Assembly: GCA_046349935.1 (NCBI GenBank)
Contig: JAXMBK010000003.1
Span: forward strand, 558,001-622,000
Direction: 5' to 3'
DNA length: 64,000 bases
Source of the DNA: CAIXSC01 sp046349935
GTDB taxonomy: Bacteria; Planctomycetota; Planctomycetia; Pirellulales; Pirellulaceae
The notes under the pieces are model-generated. The model was not told where the DNA came from. It saw nothing but the letters and a program-made list of their open reading frames with translations, and ran no database searches. Made by a program: the position numbers and the translations under genes. Of the stretch, positions 8,053 to 15,418 are shown piece by piece. Each line of letters opens with the position of its first letter. Position 1 is the first letter of the stretch.

Positions 8053-9027
8053 ATGAGCTACTCGATCGAAACACACTCGATTTCCGGCGCCGAACCAGGT
8101 CCGCACCTGCTCATCACGGGCGGCGTACACGGCGATGAGTTCGAACCGATGGCTGCCGCTCGGCGACTCATCGATCGCCTGTCCCCCGCTCAGCTCGCAC
8201 CGCAGCGTCTGCGCGGCCGAGTCACGCTGGCGCCGGTCGTTAACGTTCCCGCCTTTCGTCGCGGTCAGCGCACGGCCGACGACGGACTCGATCTGGCGCG
8301 CACCTGTCCCGGTCAGGCCGACGGCACGATCACCCAACAAGTCGCCTTCGCCCTCTCGCAACTCATCCGCTCCGCCGACTACTACATCGACCTCCACACC
8401 GGCGGCACGCGTTTGCAAGTTCTCCCGCTGGCCGGCTATATGCTCCATCCCGACTCGGCGATCTGCGAGTCGCAGCGTCGGATGGCGCGTGCGTTCGGCC
8501 TGCCGCTCATCTGGGGCAGCGACTGGCGCCTCGACGGCCGCTCGCTCTCCGTCGCGCGCGACGCGCAGGTTCCGGCGATTTACTGCGAGTACCAAGGAGG
8601 CGGCGGGTGCGATCCGCAGGGGGTCGACGCGTATGAACATGGCTGCCTCCGCGTGCTCGCCGATTTGGGCATGCTCTCTGCCGATGCAACCTCGACGCTG
8701 CCTCCGCCCGCCAGCTCACCGATCGTGGCGGAAGACGCGCGTCCCGGCGCCGGTCACATGCAAGTCAATCTCCCGGCGCCGCAGGACGGATTTTTCGAAC
8801 CGGCGGTCGTCTTGGGACAATGGGTGGAGCAAGACTCGCTCTTCGGCCATGTCGTCGACGTGCTGGGCCGCCGACGCGCCCCCGTGACGACGCCCCACGC
8901 CGGGCTCGTCATCGTCTTGCATCAGTTCGCCAGCGTCCTCGCCGGAGAAAGCCTGGGCGTGGTGCTCGACCAAGACACGATCATTTCTAGACCGACGCCG
9001 ACTCGCATTGCGGAGAGTGGCTCATGA
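8053..9027 (+). CDS. Succinylglutamate desuccinylase/aspartoacylase (AstE/AspA) family hydrolase
   Basis: The ATG at 8053 is preferred because AGGTG lies six bases upstream; a GTG at 8044 is the alternative. Zn ligands are visible: 'GGVHGDEFEP' (His and Glu) and 'YIDLHTGG' (second His), with a Glu in 'YCEYQGGG' as candidate general base. The C-terminal beta domain follows ('GFFEPAVVLGQWVEQDSLFGHV'). The enzyme should cleave an N-acyl amino acid or related amide. Its stop overlaps the start of the next gene by 4 bp (ATGA), which argues for translational coupling with the PLP enzyme. Confidence 0.85.
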   Translation: MSYSIETHSISGAEPGPHLLITGGVHGDEFEPMAAARRLIDRLSPAQLAPQRLRGRVTLAPVVNVPAFRRGQRTADDGLDLARTCPGQADGTITQQVAFALSQLIRSADYYIDLHTGGTRLQVLPLAGYMLHPDSAICESQRRMARAFGLPLIWGSDWRLDGRSLSVARDAQVPAIYCEYQGGGGCDPQGVDAYEHGCLRVLADLGMLSADATSTLPPPASSPIVAEDARPGAGHMQVNLPAPQDGFFEPAVVLGQWVEQDSLFGHVVDVLGRRRAPVTTPHAGLVIVLHQFASVLAGESLGVVLDQDTIISRPTPTRIAESGS

Positions 9028-10094
9028 GCATCTGGCGCTGGGCCGACTGGCTTGAACCGACTCCGACCGAAGCGCGCATCACGCTCGGCGAGGGCAACAC
9101 GCCGCTCGTGAAATCGCAACGCATCGGCCCCTCGATCGGTTTGCCCCAACTGTGGTTCAAACTCGAGTCGTCGAACCCCACCGGTTCTTACAAGGATCGA
9201 TTTGCCGCCGCCGCAATTTCCGACATGCGCGCGCAGGGCAAGTCGCTGGTGATCGCCACCTCCAGCGGCAACACGGGCGCTTCGCTGGCCGCTTATGCGG
9301 CTGCCGCCGGCATGCGTTGTCGCATCGCGATCGTCGAGACGGCGCCGGAAGACAAATTGCGCCAGATGCTCGCCTACGGCGCCGAACTATTCCGGATTCG
9401 CGGCTTCGGGCTTGATCCCCAAATCACCGCGCGCGTCTTCGAGCGATTGATGGAGCAAGCTGCGTCGCCCGCGGCCCAGTTGCAGATTAGCGCCTTTCGC
9501 TACAGCCCGATCGGGATGAGCGGCGTGCAGACGATTACTTGGGAGCTGTCCGAGCAACTGGATGAACCGCCCGACCAAATCTTCGTCTGCGCGGGCGGCG
9601 GCGGACTGGCGCTCGCCGTCGCGTGCGGCGCCGCGGAACTCGTGGAACACAGACGCTGGCCGCGCTGTCCGGCGGTCGAGCTGGTGCAGCCGGAAGGAAA
9701 TGCGACGATCGCCGGGCCGCTGTTGCGCGGCGAGAATCGCGCGCAAGCGGTCGTTTGCTCGTCGAAGCTTAGCGGACTGCAAGTCCCCACGGTGATCGAC
9801 GGCGACGAGACGCTGGAGGCATGCCGCGCCACCGGCGGTTCCGGCCACTTGATCACCGACGAACAAGCCTACGCCGCCCAACGTCGCCTCGCCCGCGAAG
9901 AGGGCCTGTTCTGCGAACCGGCGGCCGCCGTGCCGCTCGCCGGCCTCCTCGCATCCCGCGCCGCCGGACGCGTCGCCGACGACGCGCGCGTCGTCTGCCT
10001 GATCACCGGCAGCGGCTTCAAAGACGCCGCCTCCGCCGCGCGCCTCGTCGCCGACGAACCCTGCCCTCTGATCGATGTGGAGTGCCTCCCGTAG
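9024..10094 (+). CDS. PLP-dependent threonine synthase-like (fold type II) enzyme
   Basis: The 356-residue protein has the fold-type II hallmarks: PLP lysine in 'PTGSYKDRFAAAAI', the substrate loop 'ATSSSGNTGAS', a glycine-rich phosphate loop 'VCAGGGGLALAVACG' and the late 'LITGSGFKD'. Threonine synthase is the closest description, but threonine dehydratase-like or diaminopropionate-type chemistry is possible. It is coupled to the AspA-like gene by the ATGA overlap, and a RidA protein follows, which would clear reactive enamines made by such PLP enzymes. Its stop codon TAG (10092-10094) is the 'TAG' of a REP-like palindrome, so the original C-terminus may have been trimmed. Confidence 0.8.
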   Translation: MSIWRWADWLEPTPTEARITLGEGNTPLVKSQRIGPSIGLPQLWFKLESSNPTGSYKDRFAAAAISDMRAQGKSLVIATSSGNTGASLAAYAAAAGMRCRIAIVETAPEDKLRQMLAYGAELFRIRGFGLDPQITARVFERLMEQAASPAAQLQISAFRYSPIGMSGVQTITWELSEQLDEPPDQIFVCAGGGGLALAVACGAAELVEHRRWPRCPAVELVQPEGNATIAGPLLRGENRAQAVVCSSKLSGLQVPTVIDGDETLEACRATGGSGHLITDEQAYAAQRRLAREEGLFCEPAAAVPLAGLLASRAAGRVADDARVVCLITGSGFKDAASAARLVADEPCPLIDVECLP

Positions 10095-10117
10095 GACAGG
10101 CTTCCAGCCTTGTCTCG
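10091..10117 (+). repeat. REP-like palindrome with GTAG foot, copy 1 (bulged)
   Basis: GTAG followed by GACAGGCT-TCC-AGCCTTGTC. This copy has one extra T in the right arm. The consensus core in the other copies is GACAGGCTTCCAGCCTGTC. It supplies the stop codon of the preceding gene and pairs in inverted orientation with copy 2. Confidence 0.85.
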
Positions 10118-10185
10118 AATCCGACCGCCCCTCAGAGACCGCCCCCAGACAAACTCCAGCGTCAAAGAAGATCCTGGGGGATAGT

Positions 10186-10247
10186 CGTTGTTGTTTCCAT
10201 TGTTGTTTCTATTGTTGTTGTTGTTTGTATTTGTTGTTGCTGTTGTG
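10186..10247 (+). repeat. GTT-rich low-complexity tract
   Basis: An irregular run of GTT/GTTT/ATT units about 62 bp long, strikingly AT-rich against its surroundings. It lies between the two inverted REP-like palindromes, after a 7-bp CCCCCAG/CTGGGGG hairpin (10142-10180). Confidence 0.8.
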
Positions 10248-10260
10248 GTCATGATTCGTG

Positions 10261-10285
10261 GAGACAGGCTGGAAGCCTGTCCTAC
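10261..10285 (-). repeat. REP-like palindrome, copy 2 (inverted relative to copy 1)
   Basis: The exact reverse complement of the GTAG-GACAGGCTTCCAGCCTGTC-TC unit. It lies just before the ridA ribosome-binding site. If read through in frame it gives 'ETGWKPVLR', which is why a false upstream start at 10258 appears. Confidence 0.88.
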
Positions 10286-10311
10286 GTGCAACCTCGAAAG
10301 GACTTTCATCT

Positions 10312-10749
10312 ATGAGTGCAGAACAGAAGGCGATCGAACTGGGGCTCACGTTTCCCAAGAAGGAAAAGGGCTATCTCAACCTGTGCATTCGCACGGGCGC
10401 CTTGCTCATGACGTCGGGACACGTCAGCGACTTGAAGGGAAAGCTGGGGGCGAACGTGACGGTCGAACAAGGCTACCAAGCGGCTCGCGATTGCGCGATC
10501 AAGATTCTTCAGTCGGTGCACGAGGCGCACGGCACGCTCGACGGCCTCAAGGTCATCAAGGTGCTCGGCTGCGTTAACTCGACGCTCGAATTCACCGACC
10601 AACACTTGGTCATCAACGGCTGCTCCGACTTGTTGCATCAGATCTTCGGCAAGGACGGGGACGGCTTCCACGCTCGCAGCGCACTCGGCTTCGCCAACCT
10701 GCCCACCGGCGCCGCCGTCGAGGTCGAAGCCATCTTCGAAATTGCCTAG
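10312..10749 (+). CDS. ridA: RidA/YjgF/YER057c/UK114 family enamine/imine deaminase
   Basis: The 145-residue protein starts at the ATG at 10312 with GAAAGGA upstream; the in-frame extension to 10258 only reads through the REP palindrome. 'LLMTSGHVSDLKGKLG', 'ARDCAIKILQSV' and 'HARSALGFANLPTGAAVEVEAIFEIA' match the family, and Arg122 corresponds to the catalytic arginine of E. coli RidA. RidA trimers hydrolyse 2-aminoacrylate-type enamines made by PLP enzymes, which fits the threonine-synthase-like gene just upstream. It converges with the helicase gene with no base between the two stop codons. Confidence 0.9.
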   Translation: MSAEQKAIELGLTFPKKEKGYLNLCIRTGALLMTSGHVSDLKGKLGANVTVEQGYQAARDCAIKILQSVHEAHGTLDGLKVIKVLGCVNSTLEFTDQHLVINGCSDLLHQIFGKDGDGFHARSALGFANLPTGAAVEVEAIFEIA

Positions 10750-12933
10750 TCAGTCCGACGACAACAACTCGGCGTACTCCCAGACGCTGTGATAGGCGTT
10801 GTGAGACTGCAGGTACTCGAGTAACCGCTGATAGAATTCGTGGTGGGCGAGCGTCGCGGAATCGCCCACCACGATCAGCTTGCGCCGAGCGCGCGTGAGG
10901 GCGACGTTGATGCGGCGGTAATCGGCCAAAAAGCCGATTTCTCCCTCGGAGTTCGATCGCACCAGGGAGATGACGATCGCTTCTTTCTCGCGTCCCTGAA
11001 AACCGTCCACCGTGTCGACCTCGACCTCCATCGCCTGCGCGCCGAGCGACTCGCGCAAGAGCCGCGCTTGGGCCGCATACGGAGTGATCACGCCGACGTC
11101 GCACGGTGCGAGTCCGCGTTCGCATAACATCGACAACAAACGCATCACGACGGTCGCCTCGCCCGGATTTCGCCGACTCTCTCCATCCGGCTCCTTTTCC
11201 TCGTCGAAGCTGGCCCCCGCCGTATCCAAGAAGTGAATCGGCGACGTCGTCCATTCATCCGCCGCCGCAGCGCCCGCCAGGTGGCTCAACAGATGTCCCG
11301 CCACCGAATCGTCGGCGATCAGCGTCCCTTCGTAGAACTCGGCCGATGAGAACCCCATGATCTGCGCATGCATGCGGTACTGAACGTCGAGTCGTCGCGC
11401 GAGTCGCGGGCCGTCGGTGCGCATGAGTCGCTCGAGCAAACTGACGGCGAAGCCCTCGCGCTGCGCGTCGGCGGAGACGACCGTGGGCGGAAGTTGGCAA
11501 TGGTCCCCGGCCGCCACCAGCCGCTCGCAGCGCAGCAGCGGAATCCAGCATGCCGGCTCCGTCGTTTGGCACGCTTCGTCGATGACTGCCAGCGAGTAGG
11601 TGCGTTTTCCAAGCACTTCGCTGTCGAGTGCGGTGAGCGTCGCGCAAGTGACGTCGGCCGAGTCGAGCAGGTAGTTGACGACCGTCGACTCGATGCGGCG
11701 CGCGTCGAGCATCAATTGACGCGCTTCGTCGCGCAACGCCTGCTTTTCGCCCGGCGCGGGCTTGCCGCGCGTCCAGCGAGAGGCGCGATCCCGCAGCGTA
11801 TTGGCTTGGCGAACCAATTGGCGAGCGACGCTGACGTCCGGATGATTCTCCACGAGCAGATCCAGCACGTGTTCGCGCAATTCAGGCAGCACTCGCGCAG
11901 GATGTCCGATGCGCACCGTCCGCACTCCTGCCGCAACTAGTCGCTCCAACAGGTTGTCGACCGCCAAGTTGCTCGCGGCGCACGCCAACACGCGTTCGCC
12001 GCGAGCGACCGCTTGGCGAATGAACTCCACGAGCGTCGTCGTCTTGCCCGTGCCCGGCGGTCCGTGCAACAGGGCCACGTCTTCCGCCGACAGCGCCCAC
12101 TCGATCGCCTGGCGTTGCGATTCGTTCAGCGACGCGTCGAATGGCACGATCGAGATCGGCTGCAACGCGAACTTCGGTTCACGCTCGCCCAACAGCACAT
12201 CCCGGAGCTTGGCCAACCGATCGCCGCTCGCAGCTCGAGCTCGCTCCAACGCCTGACGCTGCCGCTGTCGAGCCACCTCGTCGCTGGAGAGGTCCAGACG
12301 AAACGTCGGCCGTTCGGCGGTCGGTTCCGGCGGCTCCGTAAATGCCACTTCGATCGACTGAGGATCGCGGTCCGAAACCACTCCGCGCCATCCTGCCGGT
12401 TCGGCGACTTGTTCTTCGGACAGCAGCACGGGCGAACCGACGCCCAATCGCGTCCAGGGAAGCGGCAGTTCGCGGTTGCGTTTTCCGAACCGCCAGAGGA
12501 TGCGTCCGCCGAGCCCCAGCGATTCGTCGCGCACGACGAGTTGCGTGAGGGTTTGGCCCGACTTTTCGGCCGCCTCGCCCTTCCCCGTCTTGGCTCGACG
12601 CAACGCCTGTTCCACTTCCGCCTTCGACTCCCAATCCAGCAGTCGCAACAGGCGTTGAAAGAAGTCTTCGCCGCGGCGAGCCTCCGTCGCGCCGTGCGAC
12701 GCCGAGCTACTCCAAGCTCGGATCGGCTGCGTCCCGACGGCGGCGCCGTCGAGCAGCTTGACGAGACGCGACGCCGAATCGGCCGGGACCAGGACCGTGG
12801 CGACGCGGCCCTGCAGCGAGATCGCACCGATCCGGTCGCGAGCCAACTCGCCGACCTGCTCCAGCAGTCTTACAATCGTTCCCTTAGTCGTCTGAGGCGG
12901 CAGGGCTTCCAAATGCAGGCAGACGACGTTCAT
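10750..12933 (-). CDS. IGHMBP2/SMUBP-2-type superfamily 1B DNA/RNA helicase
   Basis: The 727-residue protein has an N-terminal OB/stalk region (about 1-260) and two RecA-like cores. Walker A is 'GPPGTGKTT' (291-299), Walker B 'AVIDEACQTTEP' (DEAC 452-455), motif III 'LVAAGDHCQLPPTV', motif IV-like 'LDVQYRMH', motif V 'EVDTVDGFQGREKEAIVISLVRSN' and motif VI 'VALTRARRKLIVVGD'. The order and the DEAC/DExxQ style place it in the Upf1-like family with AAA_11 and AAA_12 domains, 5'-3' polarity. Likely role: nucleic-acid unwinding in repair or RNA metabolism. The start at 12933 lies only 29 bp from the divergent MenC-like gene. Confidence 0.9.
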   Translation of the reverse strand: MNVVCLHLEALPPQTTKGTIVRLLEQVGELARDRIGAISLQGRVATVLVPADSASRLVKLLDGAAVGTQPIRAWSSSASHGATEARRGEDFFQRLLRLLDWESKAEVEQALRRAKTGKGEAAEKSGQTLTQLVVRDESLGLGGRILWRFGKRNRELPLPWTRLGVGSPVLLSEEQVAEPAGWRGVVSDRDPQSIEVAFTEPPEPTAERPTFRLDLSSDEVARQRQRQALERARAASGDRLAKLRDVLLGEREPKFALQPISIVPFDASLNESQRQAIEWALSAEDVALLHGPPGTGKTTTLVEFIRQAVARGERVLACAASNLAVDNLLERLVAAGVRTVRIGHPARVLPELREHVLDLLVENHPDVSVARQLVRQANTLRDRASRWTRGKPAPGEKQALRDEARQLMLDARRIESTVVNYLLDSADVTCATLTALDSEVLGKRTYSLAVIDEACQTTEPACWIPLLRCERLVAAGDHCQLPPTVVSADAQREGFAVSLLERLMRTDGPRLARRLDVQYRMHAQIMGFSSAEFYEGTLIADDSVAGHLLSHLAGAAAADEWTTSPIHFLDTAGASFDEEKEPDGESRRNPGEATVVMRLLSMLCERGLAPCDVGVITPYAAQARLLRESLGAQAMEVEVDTVDGFQGREKEAIVISLVRSNSEGEIGFLADYRRINVALTRARRKLIVVGDSATLAHHEFYQRLLEYLQSHNAYHSVWEYAELLSSD

Positions 12934-12962
12934 GTTCGAGCGTGTGGAAAGCGGAGGGGACG

Positions 12963-14072
12963 ATGAAGATCGATCGGATCGAACTGTACCACGTAGCCAT
13001 GCCTCTCATATACCCGTGGCGCACCGCTTACGGCGAGGATGCCGCCATTCACTCGGTGCTGTGCCGAATGAGCAGCGGTTCGTGCGACGGCTGGGGCGAA
13101 AGCGCCCCCTTCGCCGCTCCCTGCTATAGCCCCGAGTGGGCGGGTGGAGCGTTCGCGACCGCCCGCGACTGGCTTGCCCCCGCGCTCCTGCATGCCGACG
13201 TGGTCTCCGGGGAAGATCTCCAGCGCCGCTTGTCGATCTTCAAAGGCAACCCGTTCGCCAAAGCGGCGCTCGACACGGCCTGGTGGAGCCTTCACTGTCG
13301 GATCGCCGACGCGCCGCTCCACACGGCGCTCGGGGCCGCCCGCGACTTGGTCCCCGTCGGTGCGGATTTCGGCGTCATGGATCGAATCGAAGATCTACTC
13401 GAACCGGTCGCGGCCGCGGTCGCAGCCGGCTTTCCGCGCATCAAGCTGAAATTTCGTCCGGGCTGGGACCTGCCCATGCTGGCCGCGGTCCGCCGCGCTC
13501 ACCCTACTCACACCTTTCACATCGACTGCAACAGCGGCTACCGGCTGCAAGACATCGACTTGTTTCGCGCGGTCGACGAATTTCGGCTGGCGATGATCGA
13601 ACAACCGCTGCAACATGACGACTTGCTCGATCATGCCGAATTGCAGGCTCAAGTCCAAACGCCTGTCTGCCTGGACGAAAGCATTACGACGGTCAGGCAG
13701 GTGGAGCAGGCTTTACGGCTGGGAAGCTGCCGGTACGTGAACATTAAGCCCGGGCGAGTCGGCGGGCTGACGAATGCCGTAAAGATCCATGAACGGTGCC
13801 GAGCGGCCGACGTTCCATGCTGGGTGGGTGGGATGTTGGAGAGCGCAACCGGCGCCGCGCACTGCGTCGCCCTTGCGATGCTCGACAACTTCACCTACCC
13901 GGCGGACATCTTTCCGAGCAGTCGTTTCTACGTGGAAGATCTGTCCGACCCGCCGCTCGAACTGGTCCGTTCGCCCGAGGGCGTGCCAAGCGTCCGGGCG
14001 TACAAGCAGCTGCCGAGTCCTGTACCCGAACGACTGCGGAAAGCCACCGTCGCCAGTGCCGTGTTGAAGTAA
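12963..14072 (+). CDS. MenC-like enolase-superfamily enzyme (o-succinylbenzoate synthase / N-acylamino acid racemase group)
   Basis: The start at 12963 has GGAGGGG just upstream and gives 369 residues. The muconate-lactonising/OSBS signature is complete: 'IKLKFRPG' (KxK acid/base lysine), metal ligands in 'FHIDCNSGY', 'MIEQPL' and 'VCLDESI', and the second catalytic lysine in 'YVNIKPGRVGG'. The N-terminal cap begins 'MKIDRIELYHVAMPLIYPWRTAYGE'. OSBS would make menaquinone precursor, yet no other men gene is nearby. The AspA-like deacylase in the same block leaves N-succinylamino acid racemase as a real alternative. Sequence alone does not separate the two. Confidence 0.85.
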   Translation: MKIDRIELYHVAMPLIYPWRTAYGEDAAIHSVLCRMSSGSCDGWGESAPFAAPCYSPEWAGGAFATARDWLAPALLHADVVSGEDLQRRLSIFKGNPFAKAALDTAWWSLHCRIADAPLHTALGAARDLVPVGADFGVMDRIEDLLEPVAAAVAAGFPRIKLKFRPGWDLPMLAAVRRAHPTHTFHIDCNSGYRLQDIDLFRAVDEFRLAMIEQPLQHDDLLDHAELQAQVQTPVCLDESITTVRQVEQALRLGSCRYVNIKPGRVGGLTNAVKIHERCRAADVPCWVGGMLESATGAAHCVALAMLDNFTYPADIFPSSRFYVEDLSDPPLELVRSPEGVPSVRAYKQLPSPVPERLRKATVASAVLK

Positions 14073-14171
14073 ATTTAGCGGGGTCGGCCGACGACCCAAT
14101 CGTTTGCAACGTCTCGAATGCGTGCAGCGTTTGGTGCGCATCAGGGGGAATGGACGGTCGGAGGAGTTAAG

Positions 14172-14196
14172 CTCCCCCCGGCACCTTTGGGGGGAG
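14172..14196 (+). terminator. GC hairpin after the MenC-like gene, no T-run
   Basis: CTCCCCCC and GGGGGGAG form a perfect 8-bp stem around a 9-nt loop, 100 bp after the stop at 14072. Without a T-run it is only a possible terminator or stabilising hairpin. The rest of 14073-14349 shows no gene. Confidence 0.35.
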
Positions 14197-14349
14197 TCCG
14201 GGGCGCTCGTCAGAATCGTTGCCATCCCAGCGGCGGCGAGAAGCCTACGGATTTGCTTGCGAGGTGCCGAACACGGAATTAGGATAAGCCCGCTTTGGGG
14301 ATCGGTTTGAACTCAGCGCGTTGCGCGCGTCGTTTCAGGAGCCGTCGGG

Positions 14350-15309
14350 ATGAGTCGGATTGCATGGTTGGGGGCCGCGGCGTTGGTCTGCGTCGTTTCG
14401 ACGACCAGCGATGCCTGGGCTCAAGATGCGTTGCTGAACGATCTGTATGGACGCGGCGTGCATGCGTTCTTCGGTCGCCAGTACACAGAAGCGCACGAGC
14501 TGTTCACGGAGGCGATCGACTCGGGTTCTCGCGATCCGCGGAACTACTATTTCCGCGGGCTGACGAACTCCCGACTGGGCCGTCCTGACGAGGCCAAGTC
14601 CGACTACCAAAAGGGCGCGGAGATGGAATTGGTCGCCACCGACCAGTTCTACAACGTGTCTCAATCGCTGACGCGCATCCAAGGCGGCGATCGCTTGCAG
14701 CTTGAACAGATGCGCTCGAGCGCTCGCTTGGCGTCCTATCAGCGCGACGTCCGCCGCAAAGTGCAGCGGTACGAAGAGGCGAAGCAGGCGGAAGAAAAGG
14801 TGATTCGCAAACCGGTGGGCCCGCCCGCCGACAGCACCACGCCTCCCGCCGCCAACACGCCCGCGCCCGAAGAAGCTGGCGATCTGTTCACGCAACCTAA
14901 GACCGAAAAGGCCCCCGAGAAGGCGCCGTCCAAACCGGAGGATGCTCCGGAAGATCCGTTCGGCGAAAAACCGGCCTCCAAGCCCGCGGGCGAAGATCCG
15001 TTCGGCGGCGACGCTCCGGCCGAAAAGCCGGCTGCGAAACCGGCTGCCGACGATCCGTTCGGCAGTGAGGACGCTCCCGCCAAGCCGGCCGCCAAGCCGG
15101 CCGCCGACGATCCGTTCGGCGGAGATGCGGCGGCGGAAGAGAAGCCGGCTGCCGCGCCTGCTCCGGCCCCGGCCCCGGCCCCGGCCCCGGCCAAACCGGA
15201 AGACGACAAAGACCCGTTCGCGGATGAACCGGCGGATATGAAGAAGGAACCGGCCGCGCCCGCGAAGGAACCGGCCAAGCCGGCCGATGACGATCCGTTC
15301 GGTTCGTAA
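14350..15309 (+). CDS. Exported TPR protein with DPFG-repeat tail
   Basis: AGGAG lies eight bases before the ATG. The signal peptide (MSRIAWLGAAALVCVVSTTSDAWA) precedes two to three tetratricopeptide helices: 'DALLNDLYGRGVHAFFGRQYTEAHELFTEAIDSGSRDPRNYYFRGLTN' is one clear repeat, split here by commas of structure rather than sequence breaks. From about residue 150 the chain is low-complexity: Ala/Pro/Lys/Glu-rich with five DPFG units (EDPFGE, EDPFGG, DDPFGS, DDPFGG, DDPFGS) and an (AP)n run. It is likely a periplasmic adaptor whose tail binds partners or crosses the wall. Function unknown; DPFG tails recur in planctomycete secreted proteins (from memory). Confidence 0.85.
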   Translation: MSRIAWLGAAALVCVVSTTSDAWAQDALLNDLYGRGVHAFFGRQYTEAHELFTEAIDSGSRDPRNYYFRGLTNSRLGRPDEAKSDYQKGAEMELVATDQFYNVSQSLTRIQGGDRLQLEQMRSSARLASYQRDVRRKVQRYEEAKQAEEKVIRKPVGPPADSTTPPAANTPAPEEAGDLFTQPKTEKAPEKAPSKPEDAPEDPFGEKPASKPAGEDPFGGDAPAEKPAAKPAADDPFGSEDAPAKPAAKPAADDPFGGDAAAEEKPAAAPAPAPAPAPAPAKPEDDKDPFADEPADMKKEPAAPAKEPAKPADDDPFGS

Positions 15310-15361
15310 CGATTGCTCACCCTGTCAGGATCTTGCGTCCTGGACTGATTTTGCGACCTCT

Positions 15362-15402
15362 ACCGCCGCTTGCAGGGAACTGCGAGCGGCGGTTTGCGTT
15401 TG
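15362..15402 (+). terminator. Long hairpin terminator after the TPR/DPFG gene
   Basis: ACCGCCGCT pairs with AGCGGCGGT (15385-15393), and the stem continues inward through TGCAG/CTGCG to a GGAA tetraloop, about 14 bp in all. TTGCGTTTG follows. It lies 53 bp after the stop at 15309 and before the ribosome-binding site of the next gene. Confidence 0.6.
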
Positions 15403-15418
15403 AATCGGGAGTTTCACC

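Noticed and set aside
6880..8640. 586-codon minus-strand frame across the MFS end, AKR and AspA genes
   Set aside because: Spans three real plus-strand genes with complete catalytic motifs; no recognisable domain on the antisense strand.
10186..10247. GTT tract as a possible CRISPR or structured RNA
   Set aside because: No spacers of constant length, no repeat unit longer than a few bases, no cas genes.
10258..10311. Upstream start for RidA
   Set aside because: The extension only reads the REP palindrome (ETGWKPVLR); GAAAGGA supports 10312.
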